64,000 nucleotides of DNA from Acidobacteriota bacterium (GCA_040754075.1 JBFMDH010000009.1:124001-188000), one strand, 5' to 3'; positions 8,753 through 18,080 are shown, counted from the first letter of the stretch. Numbers and translations: made by a program. The notes: a model not told the origin generated them from the letters alone.

Positions 8753-10003
8753 ATGCGACAAAATAGCGACCGGCAAAACCGCCTGATGAAACCAGGCAAG
8801 ACAATGAGTTGGTTCCTTAATCGTTTGTCGGGTGCAATACTGGTTGCGCTTATTTGCTGCCTGAAAGCTATGGCGCAGGCGACCCCACAACCATCTGCCA
8901 GCGAACCGTTTTCTCCGCCTACAGGGAAGTTTGCGGTCGGCACCCACGAGTATTTATGGATTGACCGGAAACGCGAAGAACCCTTCACCCAAGACCCCGC
9001 TGACCGCCGTCGCCTGATTGTGCGCGTCTGGTATCCCGCCGAAAAGGTCGAGGGCAAAGAGACTTCGCGATATGTGCTCAGCGCCGATGAATTTCCCGAA
9101 AAAAGCATCTACCGGCGCGGCGTCAATCTGAAAACCAACGCCGTGACCGATGCGCCGATAGCCAAAGGGAATACCCGGTTCCCGGTGTTGGTTTATCAAC
9201 CCGGCGGCGGCACAGCGCGATTCGTCGGCACTTTTCAAGCCGAACACCTCGCCAGTCATGGCTATATCGTCATCAGTGCAGACCATCCGGGGTTCAGCGA
9301 TACCATCCTTTTTCCTGATGGCACCCGGTTTCAAGCCGATATGATGTTGATGCCGAAAGAGACCGGCAATTTCCGCGATGATGTGCTGAAAAATTGGGAG
9401 TGGCTGGATAAACAGGTTTTTCCGATCTGGGTTGCCGATGCGAAATATGTGTTGGATAAACTCGAAGAACTCGACAAAGCTACAGGGCAACTGTTTTATA
9501 AACGATTGGATTTATCGCGCATCGGCATGATGGGCTGGTCTTTTGGCGGCGCAACCGCAATTCAGATGAGCCGGGATGACCCTCGCGTCAAAGCGGTAGT
9601 TGACCAGGATGGACAACTTTTTGGCGATGTGCGCGATAAAGGAACCCATCGCCCGGTTATGTTGATGCATCATGGGCTTGAAGACAAACCCCCGAAACCC
9701 GAACAGTCCGAGGTGATGAAAGAACTCATCGCCATGACAAAAACTCAAACCACCACCTTCATCAATCGGTCAACCAATGATTGGTACGAGATTACCATTG
9801 ATAAGACCCAACACGGACATTTCTCGGATTTTCTGCTCTTTTTTCCGCGTAGTCCGTCTCAGCTAGACCCGCGCCGCGCGCACGAAATTATCATCGCTTA
9901 CACTATGGCATTTTTCGATAAGCACCTGCGCGGGAAAGATAGCGAATTGCTCAAAGCGCCATCATCGCTTTACGGAGAAGTGACTTTCAAGAAGAAAAAA
10001 TAA
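8753..10003 (+). CDS. Secreted alpha/beta hydrolase, PAF-acetylhydrolase-like
   Basis: This 416-residue protein has an N-terminal hydrophobic segment ending LKAMAQA, taken as a signal peptide. The hydrolase core shows an oxyanion-loop region (PVLVYQPGGG), a nucleophile elbow GWSFGG with Ser263 and a late His in QHGHFSDF. Overall it resembles the platelet-activating-factor acetylhydrolase/dienelactone hydrolase group. The start ATG follows GAGGTGA. The gene diverges from rseP across a 260-bp gap. Substrate is unknown. Confidence 0.82.
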   Translation: MRQNSDRQNRLMKPGKTMSWFLNRLSGAILVALICCLKAMAQATPQPSASEPFSPPTGKFAVGTHEYLWIDRKREEPFTQDPADRRRLIVRVWYPAEKVEGKETSRYVLSADEFPEKSIYRRGVNLKTNAVTDAPIAKGNTRFPVLVYQPGGGTARFVGTFQAEHLASHGYIVISADHPGFSDTILFPDGTRFQADMMLMPKETGNFRDDVLKNWEWLDKQVFPIWVADAKYVLDKLEELDKATGQLFYKRLDLSRIGMMGWSFGGATAIQMSRDDPRVKAVVDQDGQLFGDVRDKGTHRPVMLMHHGLEDKPPKPEQSEVMKELIAMTKTQTTTFINRSTNDWYEITIDKTQHGHFSDFLLFFPRSPSQLDPRRAHEIIIAYTMAFFDKHLRGKDSELLKAPSSLYGEVTFKKKK

Positions 10004-10044
10004 CCTCACAAATTACCAATCAAAAAACTGCCAGCGCGCGAGCA

Positions 10045-10059
10045 GCGGTCTCTGACCGC
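10045..10059. repeat. GCGGTC-n3-GACCGC palindrome
   Basis: A perfect 6-bp palindrome with a 3-nt loop lies between two convergent genes. The same core recurs inside the larger inverted repeats at 30906-30968 and 37326-37421, which suggests a dispersed palindromic family. Confidence 0.55.
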
Positions 10060-10125
10060 GCCATTCGCCAATCCGATGCCGCTGTTCAATGCTGCCCCAA
10101 TTTGTTTGAGGCACACTGCCATTCG

Positions 10126-12603
10126 TTACCTGGTGCTTGCGGCTTTCAATTGATTAATCGCATTGGTGATGAATTGATTGGCAAAGGGTGGAAGCCCCGG
10201 CGATTTCGCCAACTCTTCGATTGCCGGAATGGCGCGCGCGTCGCCTAAGGTAATCAAAGCTTGTAGCGCGGTGAATTTGATTTGTGGCGAAGGGTCTTTA
10301 AGCGCGCCGGTCAAGAGTTCAAGCGCCGGGTCTTTGCCTTTGCCGATTGCGGCTAAAAGCATCATGGCTTCGGCGCGCGTTTCCGTAAGATTTCCGGGCG
10401 CGGCAAACTGCAAAGCTACGTCGAAGGAACGCGAATCTTTAAGCGCCGCAAGCCCTTTGACGGCTCCTGCCTGAATCGTGCCTTGCCACGATTTCAGCTT
10501 TGCGGCGTTCGTCAATTGGTCATAGGCTTTCGGGGATGCCGTTTGCCCAAGGGCTTCTGCTGCGTCGGCAACCGCAAAATAACTCGCATCATGGTTGATA
10601 ATGTTGATAAATCGGTCTGCCAGTTTTTCATCTTTGAATTTCGCCAAGCCTTTGACGGCAGCGCGCCGCACGCTCGATTCTTTATCGTTCAACGCTTCAA
10701 TGAAAACGGCTTTGGTCGCTTCGCTTTGGATTTCCGCGAGCGCATTTGCCGCTTCGACGCGCACACCTGCGAATTTGTCTTTCAGCATCGCTTCGCTCAA
10801 CGCTTTGATTGCGACATCGCTGGTTTTGCCCTTCAACTCATTTGCCGCCAGCACCCGCCCCATCACATCTGTATCGTTTAAAAGTTGGGTTGCCAGTTCC
10901 GCGTCTGTGCGGGTGAATTTAATTTTTTTAATCAGGTAATTGCCTTTGTCGAAATTGATAAACTGCGGTTTTCCATCAACCGCAAAAATGAATTCTTCTT
11001 CTTTCCGGTCAATCCAGACGCGATGAACTTTTTCACCTGTGGCGGTGGTGATGGCGATGTCTACAGGCATGGTGAAAAATTCCGTTGACGCAAAACCCTT
11101 GCGCTGCTCATCGGGTTTTTGCGTTTGGTTGACGACGAGTTTCACCTGCTTTGCGGCTTCATCGTAACTCGAGGTGATTTCAAATTCAGGATGTCCCATT
11201 TTGTACAACCATTCATCGAAAAACCATTGCAGGTTTTGCCCTGTGGTTTCTTCGATGGCGACCACCAGTTGTTGAGTTTCGACATTTTGATATTGATGTT
11301 TTTTGACGTAATGCTGAATGGCTTTCCAGAAATTCTCTTCACCTAAAACGAATCGCAACATATTGACGACGGCTGCGCCGCGCGGATAAACATAGGTGTC
11401 AAACAGCGCATCCGGGTCGTTATAGAATTTGGTGACGATGGGGCGGCGAATGCCTGCCTCCCAGGTTTGGAAATAGGCTTTTTGATTGCCGTACATTTCA
11501 TAGAGGTAATCGTCGCGGCTTTTGTCATGTTCGGTCCAGGTGGCTTCCATAAAGGTTGCGAACGATTCGTTCAACCACAATTCACCCCAATCGCGACAGG
11601 TCAGCAGATTGCCAAACCATGAATGTGCAAGTTCATGGGCGGTGATGCCATCGGATGAAACATCCAGGTGTGCGCGGTGGTCATGAACCGCTGTATCGGT
11701 CATGGTTGTGGCGGTGATGTTTTCCATCGCGCCGCCGAAATCGCGCACAGTGGTTTGCGCGTATTTGGAAAAGGGATAGTCGTAGCCGGTTTTCTTCGAG
11801 AAAAATGCCACCATTCGCGCGAGTTTGCCAAATGAGATGCGAGCATTTTCAACCTGATCCTTGTACACGTAGGAACTGACCGGAATGTTTTTGAAACGGT
11901 CTTTGACTTCGGTGAATTCGCCGACGATGAAAGAAACCAGATAGCTCGAAAACGGTTGCGTCATCTTCCAGTGATAGGTTTTGGTTTTGGTTGCCGGATG
12001 ATTTTGCACAGCAATCAAGGTTCCGTTTGAGATGACCTGATATTTATTCTCAACCGTGGCGATAAGCTCGCTTGTGGCTTTGTCATTGGGATAGTCATAA
12101 CAGGGAAACCAGTAGTGATTGGTTTGCGCTTCGCCTTGCGACCAGATTTGGTAAGGGCGATTAGGGTCTGTATTGGTCGGAGTGATGAAGGTGACGCCTT
12201 TGCCTTCCGGCGGATTGGCGGTGTAGTTAATAACCACCGCGACACTGCTGCCAACCGCGTAAGGTTTATTGAGAGTGACGAAAAGTTTTTCGTTATTGAC
12301 GTAGCGAAAATTGAGGTCAGTGCCTTGTGCCAGCTTTACTGATTTAATGGTCAGGTTGCCGGCATCAAGTTCAATGGCGCTGATAGCCTCTGAAAATGGT
12401 TTGAAGTACACAGTGGTTTCGCCATCAATTGATTTTTCCTGCCAGTTAAAAGCAAGTTTGATGCGGTAATGTTGTACATCATAGTTATGGCTGCGGGGCC
12501 AGTTCACGGGCGGCGCGGCAGGCGTTTGCGCGAAAGCAAATAACAGATTGCCGGTAAAAAGTACGGCGGCAAATAGAGGAGTAAAAACAAAACGCTTCTT
12601 CAT
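10126..12603 (-). CDS. Secreted M1 family aminopeptidase with HEAT-like C-terminus
   Basis: This 825-residue protein begins with a signal peptide (residues 1-25, ending FAFAQ). The M1 peptidase core has the exopeptidase motif GGAMEN, the zinc site HELAHSWFGN and the third ligand in WLNESFATFMEATW. The last 230 or so residues are alanine-rich helical repeats with phrases such as VRRAAVKGLAKFKD and VRVEAANALAEIQSE, typical of HEAT/PBS-lyase repeats. It probably removes N-terminal residues from peptides outside the cytoplasm. The repeat tail may bind substrate or a partner. Confidence 0.92.
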   Translation of the reverse strand: MKKRFVFTPLFAAVLFTGNLLFAFAQTPAAPPVNWPRSHNYDVQHYRIKLAFNWQEKSIDGETTVYFKPFSEAISAIELDAGNLTIKSVKLAQGTDLNFRYVNNEKLFVTLNKPYAVGSSVAVVINYTANPPEGKGVTFITPTNTDPNRPYQIWSQGEAQTNHYWFPCYDYPNDKATSELIATVENKYQVISNGTLIAVQNHPATKTKTYHWKMTQPFSSYLVSFIVGEFTEVKDRFKNIPVSSYVYKDQVENARISFGKLARMVAFFSKKTGYDYPFSKYAQTTVRDFGGAMENITATTMTDTAVHDHRAHLDVSSDGITAHELAHSWFGNLLTCRDWGELWLNESFATFMEATWTEHDKSRDDYLYEMYGNQKAYFQTWEAGIRRPIVTKFYNDPDALFDTYVYPRGAAVVNMLRFVLGEENFWKAIQHYVKKHQYQNVETQQLVVAIEETTGQNLQWFFDEWLYKMGHPEFEITSSYDEAAKQVKLVVNQTQKPDEQRKGFASTEFFTMPVDIAITTATGEKVHRVWIDRKEEEFIFAVDGKPQFINFDKGNYLIKKIKFTRTDAELATQLLNDTDVMGRVLAANELKGKTSDVAIKALSEAMLKDKFAGVRVEAANALAEIQSEATKAVFIEALNDKESSVRRAAVKGLAKFKDEKLADRFINIINHDASYFAVADAAEALGQTASPKAYDQLTNAAKLKSWQGTIQAGAVKGLAALKDSRSFDVALQFAAPGNLTETRAEAMMLLAAIGKGKDPALELLTGALKDPSPQIKFTALQALITLGDARAIPAIEELAKSPGLPPFANQFITNAINQLKAASTR

Positions 12604-12766
12604 AGAATCTGATTCAGGTGATAAACGAAATTGGCGGCTGGCAGGAAATAAGCTACCGGGATGAAAGCAGCAAAGATGTGCTGAGCGATTCGCTTAAAAT
12701 CATCAGCACATCTTTGGTTCAATGACTTCCCCTGTTGATTAAAAGATAAACTTTGTAGACTGCGAA

Positions 12767-13315
12767 CTAATTCTTCTTTTCAGCCGGATGATTGTGGTCA
12801 GCCAGATAGGGCACTTGAAATTCAGAAGTGCAACGGAAATTGCCGCCGCGCCCTTCGATGGTGAACACATCGGCTTTATCGGTCGGACGAAAATCGAAAG
12901 TTAAATAGTTGACCAGGGCAGCATCTTTAACCGTGGTCAAATCAATTTTCATATCTTTGCCGCCTGCGCCGAGAACAATTTTAAAATTGTCGTTGGCGTC
13001 AAACCACAAGCCGAAATCATAAGTGCCTTTGGGCACATTGACGCCGGAAATCACGACATCGAACTCGGTTTGCAAAGTGCCGATTTTTTTCCACAATGAA
13101 CCGACCACGCGCTCGCGAAGCTGGTCGTTTTTCTTGAATCCCAGATATGCCGGTTCATTCCAATGCATGGATTTATAAGTAAGGGTGAGGGTGCCTGCGC
13201 CCTCCACCTTCATGGAGTGGGAAAACTCTTTGGCGACGGTGCGCGGGTCATGCGCCGAAGCGCCGACGGCGAGCGCAAAGACCATCGCCAACGCCGGAAA
13301 TAAAAATTTTTTCAT
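12767..13315 (-). CDS. Secreted DUF2911-like protein
   Basis: This 182-residue protein starts at the ATG at 13315, with AAGGAG in front. It has a signal peptide cut near VGASAHD. The body contains the phrases VNVPKGTYDFGLWFDANDNFK (in part) and LTFDFRPTDKADVFTIE, like the DUF2911 family of exported beta-sandwich proteins of unknown function. A clearer DUF2911 domain is fused to a hydrolase at 23677-25452. The C-terminus is histidine/lysine-rich (DHNHPAEKKN). The longer upstream frame is rejected. Confidence 0.7.
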   Translation of the reverse strand: MKKFLFPALAMVFALAVGASAHDPRTVAKEFSHSMKVEGAGTLTLTYKSMHWNEPAYLGFKKNDQLRERVVGSLWKKIGTLQTEFDVVISGVNVPKGTYDFGLWFDANDNFKIVLGAGGKDMKIDLTTVKDAALVNYLTFDFRPTDKADVFTIEGRGGNFRCTSEFQVPYLADHNHPAEKKN

Positions 13316-13519
13316 GGTGACTTTCTCCTTAGATTTGAAAATGAATGCTGGAACTGAAAGGCAGATTATAGCCGCTGGAGATTGGCAGGACAATGTAAGA
13401 AGTTGTGAAGTTCGGTCAGCTATCGCCTGACGAACAAGCGATGGTTTAATGATGAATCGGGTATGAACGAATTGAGCGCGATCAGCCATTTCGCGCGACT
13501 GAATTGCCGGAAGAAGGTG

Positions 13520-13545
13520 AGCCAGAGCAACTGCTTACTCTGGCT
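13520..13545. terminator. Possible hairpin terminator
   Basis: AGCCAGAG (13520-13527) pairs with CTCTGGCT (13538-13545). The plus-strand side runs to a nearby ATTTTTATT. It lies 40 bp beyond the minus-strand stop at 13587, but the minus-strand side lacks a U tract, so its direction is doubtful. Confidence 0.4.
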
Positions 13546-13586
13546 TGAGGCATTTTTATTGCTCCAAAAACTGACCACCTGCCGGA

Positions 13587-14015
13587 TTATTGCGTGATGC
13601 AAACCGCCTGATTGTTGCGGGCTTCAATGGGTAATCTGTCCCAATCCTGCACGATTTGCGCCAATTGCTGGGCGATTTCATCATTCGCATTGCGATTGAT
13701 GAGCATCCATTTGAGCCGGGATAACAATTCGCTGATTAACGCCGGGTCTTGCGTGGCGAAGATAATTTTTTTGTTGACTTCAAGTTTTAAAGCCGGAACA
13801 TCGATGGTTTCAAAACCGATGGGAAATTCGGGTTTGCGTAATTCTCTGTCCCAATTGGGAGAAATGATGTTCATCCGCCAGTGTTTTGAATCATCGCCGC
13901 GCACGATTCCCGAGGCGTGATAAACATCAGTAATTTTACTCTTAATCCACATACAATCTGTGCAGTAGGTATGCTGGACGATGGTGAGAACAAATTCAGG
14001 ATTTCTAGGTTGCAT
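13587..14015 (-). CDS. Hypothetical protein
   Basis: This is a 142-residue cytoplasmic-type protein beginning MQPRNPEFVLT at the ATG at 14015; the longer frame to 14078 lacks support. It contains a CTDCMW pair near residue 19 and otherwise shows no motif I recognise. A hydrophobic-charged helical segment (ISELLSRLKWMLI) lies in the middle. It is a stand-alone minus-strand gene between the DUF2911-like gene and the zinc-ribbon pair. Confidence 0.55.
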   Translation of the reverse strand: MQPRNPEFVLTIVQHTYCTDCMWIKSKITDVYHASGIVRGDDSKHWRMNIISPNWDRELRKPEFPIGFETIDVPALKLEVNKKIIFATQDPALISELLSRLKWMLINRNANDEIAQQLAQIVQDWDRLPIEARNNQAVCITQ

Positions 14016-14194
14016 ATAGACTCTAATTTTTACCGGGATGAGAAAAACTCGAACTTGTAAAAGCTTTGGTAAAACCACAAGGGGACATCAAGACAGAGCC
14101 TTTATAAAAGCATAACCCGGGTTCGTCAACACTTTTATTGAACCAAGAGGTCGTTTATCAGTTTTCATTGAATCGAAATACCGCAGGCGTAAAG

Positions 14195-14824
14195 CTATTT
14201 CGATTTGTGCATAGCCATTGCTAGTTCTGATTGCGGCACAAAAACACTTTGCACCGGGTCAGCAACCCATTCGGCAGATTTCAAACCCGCCTTTTCTTCA
14301 TATGAAAAGCTGATGAGAAACTGATTCGGATTATAAGGTTTGACAGACCACCCGGTATAACTGACGAGTTGCCCGCTTTCTCGCGACTTTTTAACCTCAT
14401 CCATCATGCATTGGTCTAAAGTCATACCCTCTTTTTTAGAAGGCATATTCCGTAACCGGGTCATCAAACCGGCGGTGGCTTTGGCTTCTTCCAGGCTTAT
14501 TTCTTTGGGTTGCACATAGCGATAGGCAAAGTACGCACTGACGCAAAGAATAACCAGGGTCACAGCCCACAGCGCCCAACTCGGAATCAGCGATTTAAAA
14601 GGGATGGTTCGCCAGTTTTTCCAATCAATGGATTTCCAGTCAACTTTTTGACGGTTGGCTTTCCAAACAACTTTTCCTTTTTGTTTTCGTCGGTCAGCCA
14701 CCAGCTTTTGCTTTTCAACAGAGGCTTTCTTTTCAGCCGCCTTGCCTTTCGGCGTGACCAGATTGCACCCCGGACATTGCATGGCTTCTGGCGGCGTTTC
14801 CGTAAAACATTTCGGACATCGCAT
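14195..14824 (-). CDS. Zinc-ribbon membrane protein, paralogue A
   Basis: This 209-residue protein has an N-terminal four-cysteine zinc ribbon (CPKCFTETPPEAMQCPGC), a long basic linker (residues 28-75), one transmembrane segment about 82-103 and a C-terminal domain outside. The C-terminal domain includes a stretch with MTLDQCMMDEVKKSRESGQL and ends in a small beta region. Paralogue B (15048-15611) has the same architecture and similar phrases. Function is unknown. Tandem placement and the pilin gene next door suggest a cell-envelope role, but that is inference. Confidence 0.75.
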   Translation of the reverse strand: MRCPKCFTETPPEAMQCPGCNLVTPKGKAAEKKASVEKQKLVADRRKQKGKVVWKANRQKVDWKSIDWKNWRTIPFKSLIPSWALWAVTLVILCVSAYFAYRYVQPKEISLEEAKATAGLMTRLRNMPSKKEGMTLDQCMMDEVKKSRESGQLVSYTGWSVKPYNPNQFLISFSYEEKAGLKSAEWVADPVQSVFVPQSELAMAMHKSK

Positions 14825-15047
14825 AGTTTTTCTTCCTGAAGTTTAATTTCTCTCTCAAAATACATTGACCTGCAAAGCATTTGTAATGCCAAACTTTCTA
14901 GCACTTCGTTTCAATGAACAAACCACTTTTGAAACAATAAATAACCTGAATTCAGCGATTCAAATTTAGAAGCTGAACCCCCAAGCCTCCCAATTTTTGT
15001 CAGCGAATGAAAAATTTAATGACAAAACCCGTTAACCAGAACTGACA

Positions 15048-15611
15048 TTAAGGTTTATAAACAAAGTTTGCCAAATCGGTTTGTGGTTTATAGGTATTTT
15101 CAAAAGCATTAAACAGCCAGACGGCTTTTTGCTGCTTATCTTTTTCCTGAAAGGAGAAGGTAATGGAAAAGCCGCCCTCAATCGCTTCGACATTCCAGCC
15201 TTCCGACTCCATCAGGTTCTCTGCCTTGCGCGATTTTTCAACTTCATTGTTCAAGGCTTCATCAACCGTCAAATAAGAGTTATTGGCAGTTTGCGATTGC
15301 AATCGTTCGAGGACTTCCTGGTGCGGAATGCGTTCGGCGGGTTTTGGCGGGTCGCCGAAATAAGTGAAACTGAGATATGCCCCCAAGGCACAAATGCTCA
15401 CAGACGCGACAATAATTAGCGTAGAGACCAGCGGGCTGATGCTGAGCTTTTTTGCCCCGCCGGAGATGCTTTTATCGAAACGGCTTTTTTCAGAAGCTTT
15501 CTTCTCTTCTGCTAATTCGGCTTCTAAACGCCCTCTTGGGGTCTTCAATTTACAGCTTGGACAAGATAGCGCGCCAATCGTGGTTTGGGTGCGACATTTC
15601 GGACAGATCAT
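15048..15611 (-). CDS. Zinc-ribbon membrane protein, paralogue B
   Basis: This 187-residue paralogue of the preceding protein has the zinc ribbon CPKCRTQTTIGALSCPSC, a basic/acidic linker, a transmembrane segment about 60-85 and an outer domain with LTVDEALNNEVEKSRKAE. It shares the order of the parts, the PxGR/K phrase after the ribbon and the L-(T/D)-(V/Q)-(D/E)-(E/Q) plus EVKKSR/EVEKSR pattern with paralogue A. The two genes probably arose by tandem duplication. A hydrophobic-rich start follows a GGAGGT-type site (TGGAGGTG). Confidence 0.75.
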   Translation of the reverse strand: MICPKCRTQTTIGALSCPSCKLKTPRGRLEAELAEEKKASEKSRFDKSISGGAKKLSISPLVSTLIIVASVSICALGAYLSFTYFGDPPKPAERIPHQEVLERLQSQTANNSYLTVDEALNNEVEKSRKAENLMESEGWNVEAIEGGFSITFSFQEKDKQQKAVWLFNAFENTYKPQTDLANFVYKP

Positions 15612-15897
15612 AAATACACCTCCAGTGCAGCATGATTTTTAGCATTTTACAGACCACAACTAACCGCTTGCGTGAAGACTTGCAAATTGCACACAACGCA
15701 AAAGTTAAGTTTTTTCCAAGACCGCAATTTGGCGGCGGCATTACACTATTTGTCATTTGCTGAATCCCGGCTAGTGACAAAATATGGAATTGAAAAATCG
15801 GGAGGGGCAACATTTGTTGACGTGATGCAGAGCATATCGCGCTTGATTTGAAGATTTACAGATTTCTATCAGCTACCGATTGAAATAGGGAATGCAC

Positions 15898-15911
15898 GGT
15901 CTTTGAATTGC
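15898..15911 (+). promoter_or_regulatory. Possible sigma-54 (-24/-12) promoter of the pilin gene
   Basis: The GG at 15898-15899 and GC at 15910-15911 are exactly 10 bases apart (GG-TCTTTGAATT-GC), with TTGCA context at -12, as in sigma-54 promoters. The predicted start would be near 15923, about 30 bases before the pilin ATG. Type IV pilin genes are often sigma-54 dependent. The -24 half (CGGTC rather than TGGCA) is weak. Confidence 0.4.
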
Positions 15912-15953
15912 AAGAAAACTAAGGATTATTTTTTCTGATAAAGGGGCACAATC

Positions 15954-16403
15954 ATGAAAGAAGCCGGTTTTTCCTTGGTAGAAATATTAATTGTGGTGGC
16001 GATACTGGGAATATTATCGGCGATTGCAGTTCCGAATTTATTGCGTTCCCGCCAGGCTGCCTTTGAAGCCAATGCTTTAAGGTATGTGAAAACCTGGCTA
16101 CCGGGTCAGGAAATGTATAAACGCGCCCACGGTCGTTATGCCGATAGCGATGAAATCATGGTATCGGAAAAATTCATCAATAAAAGCATGCGTTCGGGCA
16201 ACGCCGACGACACCGCTTATACCTATTCCATAGATTCCCAATCAACCAACGCGAACGGCACTCCCAACACCACCCGGTGGTGGGGAACTGCCAGACGGCG
16301 ATTCGGCTATAACAAAATTCAATCTTTTTACATTGACCAGACGGGCGTCATCCGCAGCGCTTTTGCCAATACGGCGACTTCACTCGATAAACCAATAGAA
16401 TAA
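15954..16403 (+). CDS. Type IV pilin-like protein
   Basis: This 149-residue prepilin has a very short leader MKEAG followed by the class III cleavage site and the hydrophobic helix FSLVEILIVVAILGILSAIA. The conserved Glu is at position 5 of the mature chain. The remainder is a small globular domain with Tyr- and Arg-rich phrases. It could be a major pilin, minor pilin or pseudopilin; no pilus assembly genes are adjacent, so this cannot be decided. An AAAGGGG ribosome site precedes the ATG. It converges on hom with only 4 bp between stops. Confidence 0.9.
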   Translation: MKEAGFSLVEILIVVAILGILSAIAVPNLLRSRQAAFEANALRYVKTWLPGQEMYKRAHGRYADSDEIMVSEKFINKSMRSGNADDTAYTYSIDSQSTNANGTPNTTRWWGTARRRFGYNKIQSFYIDQTGVIRSAFANTATSLDKPIE

Positions 16404-16407
16404 ATTT

Positions 16408-17448
16408 TTAAAATTTGCCCGATAGTTGTCGGTGAATGCTGAGCATATCGCTTAACAAGGCATAAGCGGTTTGCCTGAGCTTCGGGTGATGTTCGACAAG
16501 GCTGATTTCACCCATCAAATCGGTGGTTATGGAAAGCGCGCTTGAGGTGCCTTGCAGGGTAGCAAACAGCGAGCCGACATTTGTGATTTCCGGCGCAACC
16601 TGAATTTCTACCTTCTCACCTCGACGCTCGGCGCGGGCGATTAAGCGAATCGTTTTACCGGCGGCACGCGCCGACTGAACAGCTTTCAAAGTCACCTCGC
16701 GAATGCCCGTGGGTGACAGATTGCGTGGATGCAACTCAGCATTCATTAAGACATTGGCTAAAGCGATAGCCTTTACTCCCGCATCCCATCCGTCAATATC
16801 GTAATCGGCGTTGGCTTCGGCAACCCCCAGTTGTTGCGCTTCCAGAAGTCCTTCGGCAAATGTGCTGCCTGCTTCCATCGCGCTCAGGATGACATTGGTG
16901 GTGCTGTTTAAAACGCCTGAGAAACCGAGAATCTCGGTTGCCGGTAAACCGAACCGATGCAGGTTGAAAATTGGTGTGCCATCCATCACTGTGCCTTCAA
17001 AGTGAAATTTCGCTGCCTGCTTTTCGGCAAGCGATTGCAACTCGTGATAGGCACAGGCAATCGGCCCTTTGTTTGCCGTAATGACATGGATACCGAGCCT
17101 TAGGGCTGCGCGAATATAAGTCGTCGCCGGTTCGCCATCCAAGGGGCTGAGCGGGGTGGTCTCAAAAATGATGTCGGCATCAGCGCGTTGAATCAACTCT
17201 TCGGCGTCGGTGATTTCCGTTATATCGGAAATGCCGGAAAGTTGATGGTGACGTTCGACCCGCTCGGTTGCTTCCATCAGGTCAATATCCGAATCGGTGA
17301 TGATTGAGCCGTGGCGATGTGTGGCAATCCCTGTGGTTCGCCACTGAACGCCATAGATTTCATTGAGCAAGGTTTGACGGCTGGCAAGCAGTCGCGCGAA
17401 TTCACGCGCCACGTTTCCGAACCCGATGAAGGCGAGTTTTAATTGCAT
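16408..17448 (-). CDS. hom: Homoserine dehydrogenase
   Basis: This 346-residue protein begins with a Rossmann NAD(P) motif (LAFIGFGNVAREFARLL). It carries the family signatures TANKGPIACAYHEL and ADYDIDGWDAGVKA, which include the substrate-binding Asp and catalytic Lys. It reduces aspartate semialdehyde to homoserine for threonine and methionine synthesis in the cytoplasm. It is the short form without a C-terminal ACT domain, so threonine feedback through ACT is not expected. It starts 18 bp after the hpt stop, suggesting an hpt-hom operon. Confidence 0.92.
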   Translation of the reverse strand: MQLKLAFIGFGNVAREFARLLASRQTLLNEIYGVQWRTTGIATHRHGSIITDSDIDLMEATERVERHHQLSGISDITEITDAEELIQRADADIIFETTPLSPLDGEPATTYIRAALRLGIHVITANKGPIACAYHELQSLAEKQAAKFHFEGTVMDGTPIFNLHRFGLPATEILGFSGVLNSTTNVILSAMEAGSTFAEGLLEAQQLGVAEANADYDIDGWDAGVKAIALANVLMNAELHPRNLSPTGIREVTLKAVQSARAAGKTIRLIARAERRGEKVEIQVAPEITNVGSLFATLQGTSSALSITTDLMGEISLVEHHPKLRQTAYALLSDMLSIHRQLSGKF

Positions 17449-17466
17449 CGTTTAACCTTAATCCTG

Positions 17467-18003
17467 TTAAGCCGTTGTTGGATTGAGTACGGCGATATGT
17501 GGCAGGTTGCGGTAACGCTGTTGATAATCCATTCCGTAACCGACGACGAACACATCTGGAATGTCGAACCCGCGATAAGCAATCGGCAAATTAATCAGGC
17601 GTCGGGCGGATTTATCGAGCAGCGTGCAGAGTTCAAGGCTCGCCGGATTACGCTCTCTGAGAACTCTTCGCAGATAGTTTGCCGTAAGCCCTGTGTCGAT
17701 GATGTCTTCAACCAGAAGGACATTGCGTCCGGTGATACTCTCTTCCAAATCCTTGGTGATGCGAACGACTCCCGATTGCGGTTGATTGGCGTAAGAAGAG
17801 ATCGCCATAAAATCGATTGTGGTGTGAATCGTGATGGTGCGCAGCAAATCGGCAGCAAAAATAAATGAGCCTTTGAGAATCGCGATGATTGCCAGGTCTT
17901 TACCGGTATAAGCCGCTGAAATTTCCGCGCCCAACTCTGAAACCCGCTCCTGTAGCCGATTCTGTGGTATGAGAACTTTTCCTAACATGATTTCTTTGGT
18001 CAT
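17467..18003 (-). CDS. hpt: Hypoxanthine phosphoribosyltransferase
   Basis: This 178-residue purine-salvage enzyme transfers phosphoribose from PRPP to hypoxanthine or guanine. The PRPP-binding loop VLLVEDIIDTGLTANYL is intact, and the flexible-loop and base-binding regions (AISSYANQPQSG; FVVGYGMDYQQRYRNLP) are present. Length is normal. Its upstream region holds a structured RNA candidate pointing the other way and then a nuclease-like gene on the same strand as hpt. Confidence 0.95.
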   Translation of the reverse strand: MTKEIMLGKVLIPQNRLQERVSELGAEISAAYTGKDLAIIAILKGSFIFAADLLRTITIHTTIDFMAISSYANQPQSGVVRITKDLEESITGRNVLLVEDIIDTGLTANYLRRVLRERNPASLELCTLLDKSARRLINLPIAYRGFDIPDVFVVGYGMDYQQRYRNLPHIAVLNPTTA

Positions 18004-18023
18004 AAACTTTTTAAGAAAAATTT

Positions 18024-18045
18024 ATTGCCTGATAGCAATTTTTTT
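18024..18045. terminator. Small hairpin with T run upstream of hpt
   Basis: ATTGC (18024-18028) pairs with GCAAT (18035-18039) and is followed by six Ts on the plus strand. On the minus strand it is followed by AAATTTTT just ahead of the hpt start. It could insulate the plus-strand RNA promoter, or end minus-strand read-through before hpt. The stem is only 5 bp. Confidence 0.35.
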
Positions 18046-18046
18046 A

Positions 18047-18074
18047 TTGACATAATTTTTCAGTGTGATAGTAT
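18047..18074 (+). promoter_or_regulatory. Sigma-70-type promoter for the structured RNA
   Basis: TTGACA at 18047-18052 is a perfect -35 hexamer. After 16 bases comes TAGTAT (18069-18074), a 4/6 match to the -10. Transcription would begin near 18081, exactly where the first long hairpin of the RNA candidate starts. Confidence 0.6.
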
Positions 18075-18080
18075 CACCGC

